DNA of 64,000 nucleotides from Kurthia zopfii (lineage in GTDB: Bacteria > Bacillota > Bacilli > Bacillales_A > Planococcaceae), in assembly GCF_003143955.1 (NCBI RefSeq), contig NZ_QFVS01000007.1, forward strand, positions 32,072 to 96,071, read 5' to 3'. The notes beneath the pieces were generated by a model. That model did no database searches. It had not been told where the DNA came from and worked only from the letters and a program-made list of their open reading frames with translations. Positions 56,399 through 64,000 of this stretch are shown in pieces. The stretch's first letter is position 1. Each line of letters begins with the position of its first letter. Both the position numbers and the translations under genes were made by a program.

Positions 56399-57542
56399 AC
56401 TTTCTTACCTCTCCCTTTACCTGCTTCAACACTTTTTCAAAAGCTTTTTTCACAGCTGTAATATCTTCTTCTGTATTTATTAATCCAAAACTAATACGAA
56501 CAACTCCGCGTGCAAATACATCCGGAATTCCCATAGCAGCCACGACATGACTTACTTTGGAATCCTTCGAGTGACATGCACTTGATGTTGAAATAATAAC
56601 ACCTTCAGCTTGCATCGCATTAATCATGACTTCGCCTTTAATCCCTGCGATTGAACAACTCACAATATGTGGTGCGCCTTCATTCGTAGAAAGGACATAC
56701 ACATCTGCGAACTGTGCTAAAAATGCGTGTAAATCGTTGCGCCATTGTGTGTATTTGGCATTCAACATTGCTCGATTTTCATCTGCTAGGCGAATCGCTT
56801 TGGCAATCGCCACGTTTTGTGGAACTGCAACTGTACCACTACGGAAGCCCATTTCCTGACCACCACCGTGGATCAGCGGGTTAATTGTCGTACGTTTTCT
56901 AAACGCAGCGACACCACTTCCTTTTAATGCATTTAATTTATGACCAGAAATCGTAATAGCATCTGGGCCTAATTCATCATTAAAAGTGATCGGTAATTTT
57001 CCAAAACTTTGAACGGCATCTACATGGAAAAATGCGCGACTATGTTTGTGAACATATTGTGCGATTTTTTCAATTGGTTGAATCGCTCCAACTTCATTGT
57101 TTACATGCATAATACTAACAAGAACTGTGTCTTTCGTTAACTTATTTTGTAGATCTTCAAATTGAATAACACCGTTTTTATCAACATCTACTGTATCAAT
57201 AATAAAACCTTCCTGTTCTAAAGATTTTACAGTTTCTAATACAGAAGCATGTTCAACCGAAGATACTAAAATATGCTTTCCACGATGCGTGTTTGCTTGC
57301 GCAATTCCTTTAATTAAAAAGTTATTTGATTCTGAACCACCTGAAGTGAATACAACTTGTTCTTCCGTTGTATGCAATACATTGGCAATTTGCTGACGAG
57401 ATCTCGTTAATAAATTATTCGACTCAACGCCCATTTCATGTAAAGAAGCGGGGTTCGCGTAATATCGTTCATTCGCTTGGATGAATGTTTTCATAATCTG
57501 TTCATCTGGTTTTGTTGTGGCACTATTATCTAAATAAATCAT
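56385..57542 (-). CDS. nifZ: Cysteine desulfurase paired with ThiI
   Basis: A 385-residue PLP enzyme of the NifS/IscS class. VSSVEHASV holds the PLP-stacking His, SGHKLNALKGSG the Schiff-base Lys, and STSSACHSKDS the catalytic Cys on its loop. The overlap with thiI and common terminator show a dedicated sulfur-transfer pair for tRNA thiolation. GAAGGAAGG precedes the ATG. Confidence 0.93.
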   Translation of the reverse strand: MIYLDNSATTKPDEQIMKTFIQANERYYANPASLHEMGVESNNLLTRSRQQIANVLHTTEEQVVFTSGGSESNNFLIKGIAQANTHRGKHILVSSVEHASVLETVKSLEQEGFIIDTVDVDKNGVIQFEDLQNKLTKDTVLVSIMHVNNEVGAIQPIEKIAQYVHKHSRAFFHVDAVQSFGKLPITFNDELGPDAITISGHKLNALKGSGVAAFRKRTTINPLIHGGGQEMGFRSGTVAVPQNVAIAKAIRLADENRAMLNAKYTQWRNDLHAFLAQFADVYVLSTNEGAPHIVSCSIAGIKGEVMINAMQAEGVIISTSSACHSKDSKVSHVVAAMGIPDVFARGVVRISFGLINTEEDITAVKKAFEKVLKQVKGEVRKYEMA

Positions 57543-57610
57543 GGATATCCTTCCTTCTATCGACTACATATTTCACTATTATAGCAAAAATAATCTTTCA
57601 TGTCTTAACA

Positions 57611-57653
57611 ACAAAAAAAAGAGAAGTCGACAAAATGCGATTGCGACTTCTCT
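57611..57653 (-). terminator. Terminator of ezrA
   Basis: AGAGAAGTCG/CGACTTCTCT stem on the minus strand followed by eight T. Confidence 0.85.
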
Positions 57654-57666
57654 TCATCTAATTCAA

Positions 57667-59370
57667 TTATGATTTCAGAACTGCTTCTTTTGCGATTTCT
57701 TCCATCTTTTTCAGAGAACCAGGTTCCGCTGAATCAACTGCAATTGCTGCAACTTCTAAAGCACGATTAAATCGTAAATCTCTAAAAGCTTTCTCAGCTT
57801 CAGTTAGTTTTTCATCCATTCCCGGTTTCGCCATTCGATATCGGTTACCGTATTGAATTAATAACTCAATAAGCTGCACATTGTTAATCATTTCTTGAAT
57901 AACTTCTTCTGCTTCAGAAATAAGAATATCCGATTTTTCAATTCCTGCTGCAATTACACCAACATTAATTGGGATTTCAAGTAATTCTTCACGAATCGTT
58001 TGCAACTGCAATTCGGATTCATGTAATCGCGCAGTTATTTCATCAGGGACACCAGGGATGTTTGCCTTTTGGACTTTACGTTTTAATTCACGTTGACGAT
58101 CTTCTAGCTTACTTAATTCGGCACGGCCATCATTTTCATGAACGCGTAAATCAACTAACTTGTTAGAATACATTTGAGCTTGTTCAAATTGCACATCCAC
58201 AAGTTTTTTCAGATCTTCAAGCTCTTCTTTTAAGCTAGAATAAGCGGATTGTTCCTCCGTCACTTCGATTGCTAAAAGATCATAACGTTGTTGGTAGCTA
58301 TTCATCGCTGAACGAGCATTAATCGGCAATGCAATTTCTACATCTGTTAAATGATAGCTTAACTGAACTTTGTCAGCTTCAGATTTGATGTAATCGATAA
58401 AGCCACTCACTTCATCTAGACGCTCACCCATCTTGTCGAAGTTCTCATCCACATAAAGCTTAGCGATTGCTTCACCTTCAAGTGCATCGTATAAACCATC
58501 GATTTCACGCTTAATCGACTCAATTTGACTTGATACATTCTCAGTTTTCAAGTTAATTACTTCCTCTTTTAAAGGAGGGAGTATTTGTTCGATCGACTCA
58601 AGCTTCTCAGGAATTTCAAGATGTAATAAGAAGAATGATTGCTCTTGCATCTCATTGAAACCATTTCTAATATCTTTCACATCATTTGGAATTTTGTGTT
58701 GGATTTCAGTTAATAAGTTCGGAATTTCACTAATCAATTGGAAGATTTCCTTACCGATTCGATCTAATTCATTCACAATATCTTTTGCCTGTAGGTAATT
58801 ACCTTGTGAAATTAATACATCGTATTCTTCAAATTGCCCAGGGAAAACTTCAAGTTTCTTCTCAAGAGGCTCTCCAGCAGCGCCAAATGAATATTGATGC
58901 GCTAATAAAGTTTTTCGAGCTGTGCGGTAATCTAATTTTAACTTTTCAATCTCAACTCGGCTATTTTCTTCACTCTCAATTAATTCATTAAGTTCTGTTA
59001 AAATTAATTCCGTTTCACCATCTACACGGTCGATGATTTGCTCAATCTCTTGTTCTTGCGCAGTCGCATTTTTAAATTGAAATTTATCAACACTATCTTC
59101 AATTTTTAAAAGTGCTTCTCCCGCATTTTTTAAATCAACATCGATTAATTCTGTCCATTTATTGCGCCAGCGTTCAAACATTTCTTCAGCTTGGCCGTTC
59201 ATGTTCAACTGCTTGACCTTAGATAGCTCTTCTAATACTGGTTTCATTTCTACATCCAGTCTTTTTTGTTCTAATCTACTAATTTCATTATGGTGTTTTT
59301 TACGATAGACTATTACGACTACCACAAAAACCAATAGTACGATGACAATTGGAATGATATAATTAATCAT
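57667..59370 (-). CDS. ezrA: Septation ring formation regulator EzrA
   Basis: A 567-residue division protein. One N-terminal membrane helix (INYIIPIVIVLLVFVVVVIVY, about 2-22, cytoplasmic after it) is followed by four to five long coiled-coil regions rich in Glu, Lys and Leu. EzrA limits FtsZ ring assembly to midcell and links it to wall synthesis. Two neighbouring ATG codons at 59373 and 59370 follow AGGGGG; 59370 has the better spacing. Length fits the family (562 in Bacillus subtilis). The braB gene that separates ezrA from nifZ there is missing. Confidence 0.93.
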   Translation of the reverse strand: MINYIIPIVIVLLVFVVVVIVYRKKHHNEISRLEQKRLDVEMKPVLEELSKVKQLNMNGQAEEMFERWRNKWTELIDVDLKNAGEALLKIEDSVDKFQFKNATAQEQEIEQIIDRVDGETELILTELNELIESEENSRVEIEKLKLDYRTARKTLLAHQYSFGAAGEPLEKKLEVFPGQFEEYDVLISQGNYLQAKDIVNELDRIGKEIFQLISEIPNLLTEIQHKIPNDVKDIRNGFNEMQEQSFFLLHLEIPEKLESIEQILPPLKEEVINLKTENVSSQIESIKREIDGLYDALEGEAIAKLYVDENFDKMGERLDEVSGFIDYIKSEADKVQLSYHLTDVEIALPINARSAMNSYQQRYDLLAIEVTEEQSAYSSLKEELEDLKKLVDVQFEQAQMYSNKLVDLRVHENDGRAELSKLEDRQRELKRKVQKANIPGVPDEITARLHESELQLQTIREELLEIPINVGVIAAGIEKSDILISEAEEVIQEMINNVQLIELLIQYGNRYRMAKPGMDEKLTEAEKAFRDLRFNRALEVAAIAVDSAEPGSLKKMEEIAKEAVLKS

Positions 59371-59522
59371 CATAAGCCCCCTATCTCTAATATCAAGTAT
59401 AGCCAAGTTATTGTTATTCTTAATAGTACCATGTTTTATTTCAATTTGTTCACCATTTGTGTGTTATTTTTTGGATTTTTTCAATTTCTTACACTTTTTT
59501 AGTCCAAATAGGAGGTAATCGT

Positions 59523-60320
59523 ATGAAAAGGGATGCACATATACACTCCCCTTACTGCCCACATGGTTCCAATGATGGGTTTGAGCTTTACATAGAAAAA
59601 GCCATTTCAGAAGGTATACAGGATATCACTTTTACAGAACACGCTCCTTTACCGAGGGGATTTATTGATCCAACTCCTTTACAAGATAGTGGGATGCGCC
59701 AAGCTGATGTACTTCCCTATATTCAAGAAATCACTTTATTAAAAGAGAAGTACGCTAATCAGATTAAAATTAGAGTCGGCTTCGAAGTAGATTTCATTGA
59801 AGGTTTTGAACAACAAACTTGCACATGGTTAAATGAATTCGGTCCACTTATTGATGATGCCATTCTTTCTGTCCATTTTTTAAAATACGCCAATGAGTAT
59901 GTATGCATCGATTACTCGAAAGATGTATTTTTAGAATTCTCAAAAAAAGTCGGTTCTGTTGAACAAGTTTATCAACTTTATTATGAGACCGTTCGCCAAT
60001 CTATCGAAGCTGATTTAGGTATGTATAAACCGATGAGAATTGGGCATCCTACCCTAGTTCATAAATTTAGACTGGCACATAACGAGAACATCGATGACCA
60101 TCAACAAATCATTGAGATTCTTCATTGCATTAAGGAACATGACTATGAATTAGATGTGAATAGTGCTGGCTATGCAAAAGCTTTCTGTCAGGAATCCTAT
60201 CCACCTATACCCTATATTCCAATTTCCAAAAATTTACAAGTGAAATTAATTTTCGGTTCTGATGCACATCAAGCGAAAGACCTGCATCAATTCGCTGAAA
60301 AATTAGTTCATCTTTCATAA
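59523..60320 (+). CDS. hisJ: Histidinol-phosphatase, PHP family
   Basis: A 265-residue PHP phosphatase for the penultimate step of histidine synthesis. Metal-binding motifs are visible: RDAHIHSPYCPHGSNDG, FTEHAPLPRG, FEVDFIEGFE, LSVHFLK, IGHPTLVHKF and IFGSDAHQ. The upstream in-frame hydrophobic stretch is not part of the protein; AATAGGAGG sits before the ATG at 59523. Divergent from ezrA; ytsP follows 16 bp later. Confidence 0.88.
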   Translation: MKRDAHIHSPYCPHGSNDGFELYIEKAISEGIQDITFTEHAPLPRGFIDPTPLQDSGMRQADVLPYIQEITLLKEKYANQIKIRVGFEVDFIEGFEQQTCTWLNEFGPLIDDAILSVHFLKYANEYVCIDYSKDVFLEFSKKVGSVEQVYQLYYETVRQSIEADLGMYKPMRIGHPTLVHKFRLAHNENIDDHQQIIEILHCIKEHDYELDVNSAGYAKAFCQESYPPIPYIPISKNLQVKLIFGSDAHQAKDLHQFAEKLVHLS

Positions 60321-60336
60321 AAAAGGAGTTTTTACG

Positions 60337-60816
60337 ATGTTTAACCAAGAGAAAATTGAAGGTACTTTAGAAAAGCAATATGAAATGTTAGCAAAACAAT
60401 TAGCAGCATTAACAGAAGGTGAAACGGATGAAATCGCCATTTTAAGTAATGCTTCTTCTTTATTAAAACAAGCGCTTCACACGATCAACTGGTGTGGTTT
60501 CTACCTATATAAACATGATGAACTTTTACTTGGTCCATTCCAAGGCCTTCCAGCATGTGTTCACATTCGTATCGGTAAAGGTGTTTGTGGTACGGCCGCT
60601 GCAGAATTGAAAACATATCGTGTAGCAGATGTCCATGAATTCCCTGGCCATATCGCTTGTGATGCGGCTTCAAATTCTGAAATCGTCGTGCCAATCACAC
60701 GTAACGGCGAACTTTATGGCGTCTTAGATATTGATAGCCCTATAAAAAATCGTTTTTCCGAAGAAGATCAAAAAGGCATCGAATTATTCGTCCAAACATT
60801 ACAAAAGTTTTTATAA
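60337..60816 (+). CDS. ytsP: GAF-domain free methionine-(R)-sulfoxide reductase
   Basis: A 159-residue single GAF protein of the fRMsr class, which reduces free methionine-R-sulfoxide. NWCGFYLYKHDELLLGPFQG starts the domain, and the conserved cysteines are in GLPACVHIRIGKGVCGTAA and HIACDAASNSEIVVPI. It forms a unit with hisJ. Confidence 0.88.
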   Translation: MFNQEKIEGTLEKQYEMLAKQLAALTEGETDEIAILSNASSLLKQALHTINWCGFYLYKHDELLLGPFQGLPACVHIRIGKGVCGTAAAELKTYRVADVHEFPGHIACDAASNSEIVVPITRNGELYGVLDIDSPIKNRFSEEDQKGIELFVQTLQKFL

Positions 60817-60823
60817 TATACGT

Positions 60824-60858
60824 AGACATCTGCTTCCCACATGCAGATGTCTTTTTTT
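60824..60858 (+). terminator. Terminator of hisJ-ytsP
   Basis: A perfect 10-bp stem AGACATCTGC/GCAGATGTCT with a 9-nt loop and seven T. Confidence 0.88.
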
Positions 60859-60861
60859 GCG

Positions 60862-60899
60862 AAAAAAAGACCGAATCGAAATTAATTCGAATTCAGTCT
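60862..60899 (-). terminator. Terminator of the GGDEF gene
   Basis: AGACTGAATTCGAA pairs with TTTCGATTCGGTCT on the minus strand, then seven T. Confidence 0.8.
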
Positions 60900-62785
60900 A
60901 TAATTGGCTTTTTAAATTCTTTTTTTAATAGAAGTTCATCATTTGCGATATAGAGCTTCGCCTGATTTTTCCCGTTTGATTTCGCTAAATAAAGAGCGGT
61001 ATCTGCACGGTTAAAAATCGATTGATAACCGATATTCCCTTGCTGATCCCAACAAGAAATCCCTGCAGATAGCGTCACAGATGGATTCGTCTTCTCTGGA
61101 ATGTATTTGCAAATACGATCTACAATTGCTAACACTTCCACCATCGCGATATTTGATAGATAGATGGCGATTTCTTCTCCGCCCCATCTTGCACAAATCC
61201 CTTTATTCCCAACCTCTTCACGAATAATATTCGAAACAAGTTGTAAGGTTTTATCGCCTACTTGGTGACCAAATTGATCATTCACTTTTTTGAAATCATC
61301 AATATCAAACAAGACAAAAATTCCACTTTCATCTTCTTGTACCGAATTCTCTACAGTTCGATCTAAAAACCCTCGCGCATACAGCTTCGTTAAATGGTCG
61401 CAATCAACTAAATCTTGCAGTTGTTCACGCAATAAAATATTCGAAATCGCTAATGAACTATGGCGAATAATCGACTGCATTAATTTATAGCTATCAAATG
61501 AGAAGTAATATTTCGTTGGGTGAACGACTAGGACGAAACCAAAAACTTGCTGACGATTCATAATTGGAATGGCCATTAACGAATTGAAATCCTCTTGTTT
61601 ATTTGAAATCTCTTGGAAATTCGCAATAAATAACGGCTCGGATGTTCTTTCAAAATGCGCTACGACAAAATCTAAGTACACCTTTGCTTCGGAATTGAAG
61701 AAATAAGCAGAAGTTCCCGTTTTAATTTGCATTTCTTTTTCAAAGAATACTACAGCCATCTCTCTTGGTGAAAATGATTTTTTAATTAAGTTTGATAAAT
61801 ATAATAGCATTTCATTTTTGCTCAAATTCATGTTCAGATGCTGTGATGATTCATTGATCAGTTGTAAATCTGATACGAGACCATGCAACTGATGATACAG
61901 TTTGGCATTCTCAAGCGCTTTACCAGATGTATCACCTAAGTATTTGATTTTCTTCTCATCACGTTCAGAAAAGGCATTTTTGCATTCTGCCTCGATCCGA
62001 ATGACGCCATATGTTCCCTGCTGTCCCTGAATCGGCGAATTAATGGCTGTACATCCATTTTCTTCGATTGATTCAAAAGTAATTTCTCCTGATACAAATG
62101 CTTCAATTGTTGCAGGTTTTTCATTAGAATAATCAAAAATATGCACATTTTTAGGCAGTACACGATCTTGATCATTCGATAAAATAACTTGAAACTTATT
62201 TTCAGGAAATGCGAACTGAATTTCTTTTACGACAGTATCAATTATATGTGCAACATTCATTGTCGAATGAAAAATTTCAGTCATATGCAATAGTTCTGTT
62301 TTCAATAAATTCTTTTCTTGAATCTCTATTTGGCTTCTCAACATATTTGATGTCTCAAATAAGAGTTGAACAAGTTCTTGCACATGTGCCGTTTGGGCAA
62401 ATTCATGCCATTTTTTTGACGCTTTAAAGAATAAGACGCCATCTAACTGACCATTCTTTTGAATGATGAGGGAGCGATCAATGTAGGGGTGTGTTTCCTT
62501 AATTAAATTGAGTTCATTCATACCTAGTTCTAACTGATTCGCATTCGTTAGAGCAATATTAATTGGAATACTTTCAAATGCACACTGATTCTCTGAAACT
62601 TCGAACTTTTTGAGTTTATATCCATCTATATAATAATATTCAATATGCGTTAATTCAAAATCTTGGAACAGAACACTTTCAATATACCTACTATAAGTAC
62701 TACGGTTATATTCCTGCTTATTGAGCTCGATCCAGAAATCCAAAACTCTTCCCTTCACTGCATCTAGTGTATGTTTATTTTGCAA
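60893..62785 (-). CDS. dgcP: GAF-GGDEF diguanylate cyclase
   Basis: A 630-residue cytosolic protein with no membrane helix. An N-terminal region of about 150 residues is followed by two GAF domains (about 160-290 and 305-450) and a GGDEF domain (about 455-620): DHLTKLYARGFLDRTV, FDIDDFKKVNDQFGHQVGD and the active site ARWGGEEIAIYL. GGEEI keeps the catalytic acids, so c-di-GMP synthesis is likely. No RxxD inhibitory site five residues before it. Start is TTG behind AGGTGATTAGAT. Position next to rpsD matches Bacillus ytrP/dgcP. Confidence 0.87.
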   Translation of the reverse strand: MQNKHTLDAVKGRVLDFWIELNKQEYNRSTYSRYIESVLFQDFELTHIEYYYIDGYKLKKFEVSENQCAFESIPINIALTNANQLELGMNELNLIKETHPYIDRSLIIQKNGQLDGVLFFKASKKWHEFAQTAHVQELVQLLFETSNMLRSQIEIQEKNLLKTELLHMTEIFHSTMNVAHIIDTVVKEIQFAFPENKFQVILSNDQDRVLPKNVHIFDYSNEKPATIEAFVSGEITFESIEENGCTAINSPIQGQQGTYGVIRIEAECKNAFSERDEKKIKYLGDTSGKALENAKLYHQLHGLVSDLQLINESSQHLNMNLSKNEMLLYLSNLIKKSFSPREMAVVFFEKEMQIKTGTSAYFFNSEAKVYLDFVVAHFERTSEPLFIANFQEISNKQEDFNSLMAIPIMNRQQVFGFVLVVHPTKYYFSFDSYKLMQSIIRHSSLAISNILLREQLQDLVDCDHLTKLYARGFLDRTVENSVQEDESGIFVLFDIDDFKKVNDQFGHQVGDKTLQLVSNIIREEVGNKGICARWGGEEIAIYLSNIAMVEVLAIVDRICKYIPEKTNPSVTLSAGISCWDQQGNIGYQSIFNRADTALYLAKSNGKNQAKLYIANDELLLKKEFKKPIID

Positions 62786-62932
62786 ATCTAATCACCTATT
62801 CCCCTTTAATAGATACAAAATTACGTTATACCTATTATACACAAATAGGTTCTTTTTTACTACTTACAATTAATCGTAAATTAAAATAGTATGCTAAAAG
62901 GTATGATTTACATTAAAATAACCATATAATGA

Positions 62933-62961
62933 TTGACTTTATGCCCTAACGGATATACAAT
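62933..62961 (+). promoter_or_regulatory. Promoter of rpsD
   Basis: TTGACT (62933-62938), 17 bp, TACAAT (62956-62961), giving a start near 62968 and a leader of about 185 nt. Confidence 0.78.
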
Positions 62962-62967
62962 AAAATT

Positions 62968-63140
62968 TGTGTAAAATAAACGCAGCGGTTGTATGGTTTG
63001 GTTTGTTTTATTCTGTACCTCTAGTTTACTAGATGGAGTAGTAGTAATTCTTCGGCTGCATGAACGAAACTACTTGAATTCAGAATACCTACTTTGCTAA
63101 GTACAGCTGATTTTTGTTTTATGCCAAATAAAAATCATAG
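62968..63140 (+). promoter_or_regulatory. Structured leader of rpsD, S4-type autoregulatory RNA
   Basis: The leader can form GCAGC (62982-62986) with GCTGC (63055-63059), and ATTCTG (63010-63015) with CAGAAT (63081-63086); together these cross as a pseudoknot. Bacillus rpsD is autoregulated by S4 through such a leader. Pairings were found by eye only. Confidence 0.55.
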
Positions 63141-63152
63141 GAGGGACTTTAA

Positions 63153-63755
63153 ATGTCTCGTTATACAGGTCCATCTTGGAAACTATCTCGTCGTTTAGGC
63201 ATTTCTTTAACAGGTACTGGTAAAGAAATCGAAAAACGTCCATACGCTCCAGGACAACACGGTCCGACTCAACGCATCAAGCTTTCTGAGTACGGTCTTC
63301 AATTACAAGAAAAACAAAAATTACGCCATATGTATGGTATGACTGAACGTCAATTCAAAAACGTTTTCGTTAAAGCTGGTAAAATGCAAGGAGTTCATGG
63401 TGAAAACTTCATGATCCTTCTTGAAACTCGCTTAGACAACATCGTTTACCGTATGGGTCTTTCACGCACTCGTCGTGGATCTCGCCAATTAGTAAACCAT
63501 GGCCACATCTTAGTTGATGGCAAACGCGTTGATATTCCATCATACAGCGTTAAACCAGGTCAAGTGATCACTCTTCGTGAGAAATCACTTAACTTAACTG
63601 CTGTTAACGAAGCAATCGAAGCTAACTCATTCGTTCCTGAATACGTTGCTTTTGATGCTGAAACTAAAGTTGGTTCTTTCGTACGCTTACCAGAGCGTTC
63701 TGAATTATCAGCTGAAATCAACGAAGCTTACATCGTAGAGTTCTACTCTCGTTAA
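63153..63755 (+). CDS. rpsD: Ribosomal protein uS4
   Basis: A 200-residue primary 16S rRNA-binding protein. [20 protein letters not shown] and [10 protein letters not shown] are typical of the zinc-free S4 form; the S4 RNA-binding domain is [20 protein letters not shown] and [26 protein letters not shown] precedes the ATG. It stands alone, divergent from the GGDEF gene, and has its own leader and terminator. Confidence 0.97.
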   Translation: MSRYTGPSWKLSRRLGISLTGTGKEIEKRPYAPGQHGPTQRIKLSEYGLQLQEKQKLRHMYGMTERQFKNVFVKAGKMQGVHGENFMILLETRLDNIVYRMGLSRTRRGSRQLVNHGHILVDGKRVDIPSYSVKPGQVITLREKSLNLTAVNEAIEANSFVPEYVAFDAETKVGSFVRLPERSELSAEINEAYIVEFYSR

Positions 63756-63780
63756 TAACTCGTTGCATTTCGCAGCAAGT

Positions 63781-63816
63781 AACCCCCACAAACTTTATGT
63801 TTGTGGGGGTTTTGTT
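63781..63816 (+). terminator. Terminator of rpsD
   Basis: A perfect 13-bp stem AACCCCCACAAAC/GTTTGTGGGGGTT with a 5-nt loop and TTGTT. Confidence 0.9.
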
Positions 63817-63844
63817 ATGCTTGGATTTTGAATAATTTTACAAA

Positions 63845-63876
63845 TAAAAAAAGCACCTAATAATAGGTGCTTTTTT
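63845..63876. terminator. Second, bidirectional terminator right of rpsD
   Basis: AAAAAAGCACCTA/TAGGTGCTTTTTT with an ATAA loop; works on both strands and may also serve a minus-strand gene beyond the window. Confidence 0.8.
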
Positions 63877-63930
63877 AGGTTCTATTATATATGTTGGGGT
63901 CTTAAAACAATTCACGTTGTAACTTTCAGA
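63877..63930 (+). repeat. Post-terminator repeat, copy B
   Basis: A 54-bp sequence, 51 of 54 identical to the inverse of 28721-28774. It starts directly after the T-run of the terminator at 63845-63876 with AGGTTCTATTATATATG. Confidence 0.8.
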
Positions 63931-63962
63931 AATAACGAATGCTTTCCGCCGACAAGTGCCGC

Positions 63963-63995
63963 ACTATTTCTTTCCACTTTAGGTGGAAAGAAAGG
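63963..63995. repeat. Palindrome near the right edge
   Basis: TTTCTTTCCAC and GTGGAAAGAAA arms around TTTAG. It follows the repeat copy B and may belong to the same element, which is cut by the window end. Confidence 0.5.
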
Positions 63996-64000
63996 ATTGC

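Overview
The window reads as one stretch of the conserved core chromosome of a low-GC Gram-positive bacterium of the order Bacillales. Gene order, ribosome binding sites (GGAGG type), sigma-A promoters, two T-box leaders and the dnaB-dnaI primosome pair all fit. Gene content and the GH25 lysozymes with DUF5776-like tails suggest the Planococcaceae/Caryophanaceae group (relatives of Kurthia, Rummeliibacillus or Lysinibacillus); this placement is inference from gene order and protein similarity recalled from memory. Almost every gene lies on the minus strand, with short plus-strand islands (nsrR, ytpI, pepQ, a HAD gene, a UspA gene, hisJ-ytsP, rpsD). No tRNA, rRNA, CRISPR array, prophage or intact insertion sequence was seen.

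Layout, left to right. 1-2046: T-box leader of a pheS-type gene lying off the left edge, then an rRNA methyltransferase and an MDR oxidoreductase. 2156-5348: argF with a candidate ARG box, an M42 peptidase, a dUTPase and a DUF1294 protein. 5449-8677: two secreted GH25 lysozymes. 8917-10687: the hmp/nsrR nitric-oxide pair around a good NsrR-like palindrome. 10953-15530: infC-rpmI-rplT behind an L20-type leader, a third GH25 lysozyme without a signal peptide, and thrS behind a T-box leader. 15562-18729: dnaI, dnaB, nrdR. 18925-26725: gapB, coaE-mutM-polA, phoR-phoP. 26774-37565: a MaoC-like protein, mdh, icd, citZ, fxsA, pykA, pfkA, accA, accD and a FadR-type regulator. 37747-44361: dnaE, nrnA, ytpI, ytoI, ytkL. 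44610-52932: pepQ, ald, HAD phosphatase, uspA, ytxK with an unlisted 52-residue gene behind it, tpx, yteJ, sppA, rarD. 53047-63755: ytcI, thiI-nifZ, ezrA, hisJ, ytsP, a GGDEF protein and rpsD with its leader.

Central carbon flow is well represented: pfkA-pykA (glycolysis), gapB (gluconeogenic GAPDH with a CcpN-like box), citZ/icd/mdh (TCA cycle) and accDA (fatty-acid synthesis, headed by a GntR-family gene with a perfect 21-bp palindrome at its promoter). Translation genes are controlled by RNA leaders (two T-boxes, L20, S4).

No new defence or mobile system is evident. The points most worth a second look are: a roughly 54-bp repeat present three times, each copy just after a rho-independent terminator and in the same orientation relative to it; a structured intergenic element at 10780-10900 flanked by 16-bp direct repeats; the absence of ackA next to ytxK, with a tiny TTG-started gene in its place; a signal-less lysozyme gene whose stop codon lies 5 bp from the infC promoter; and several proteins with altered catalytic residues (MaoC-like protein, DnaE PHP domain).
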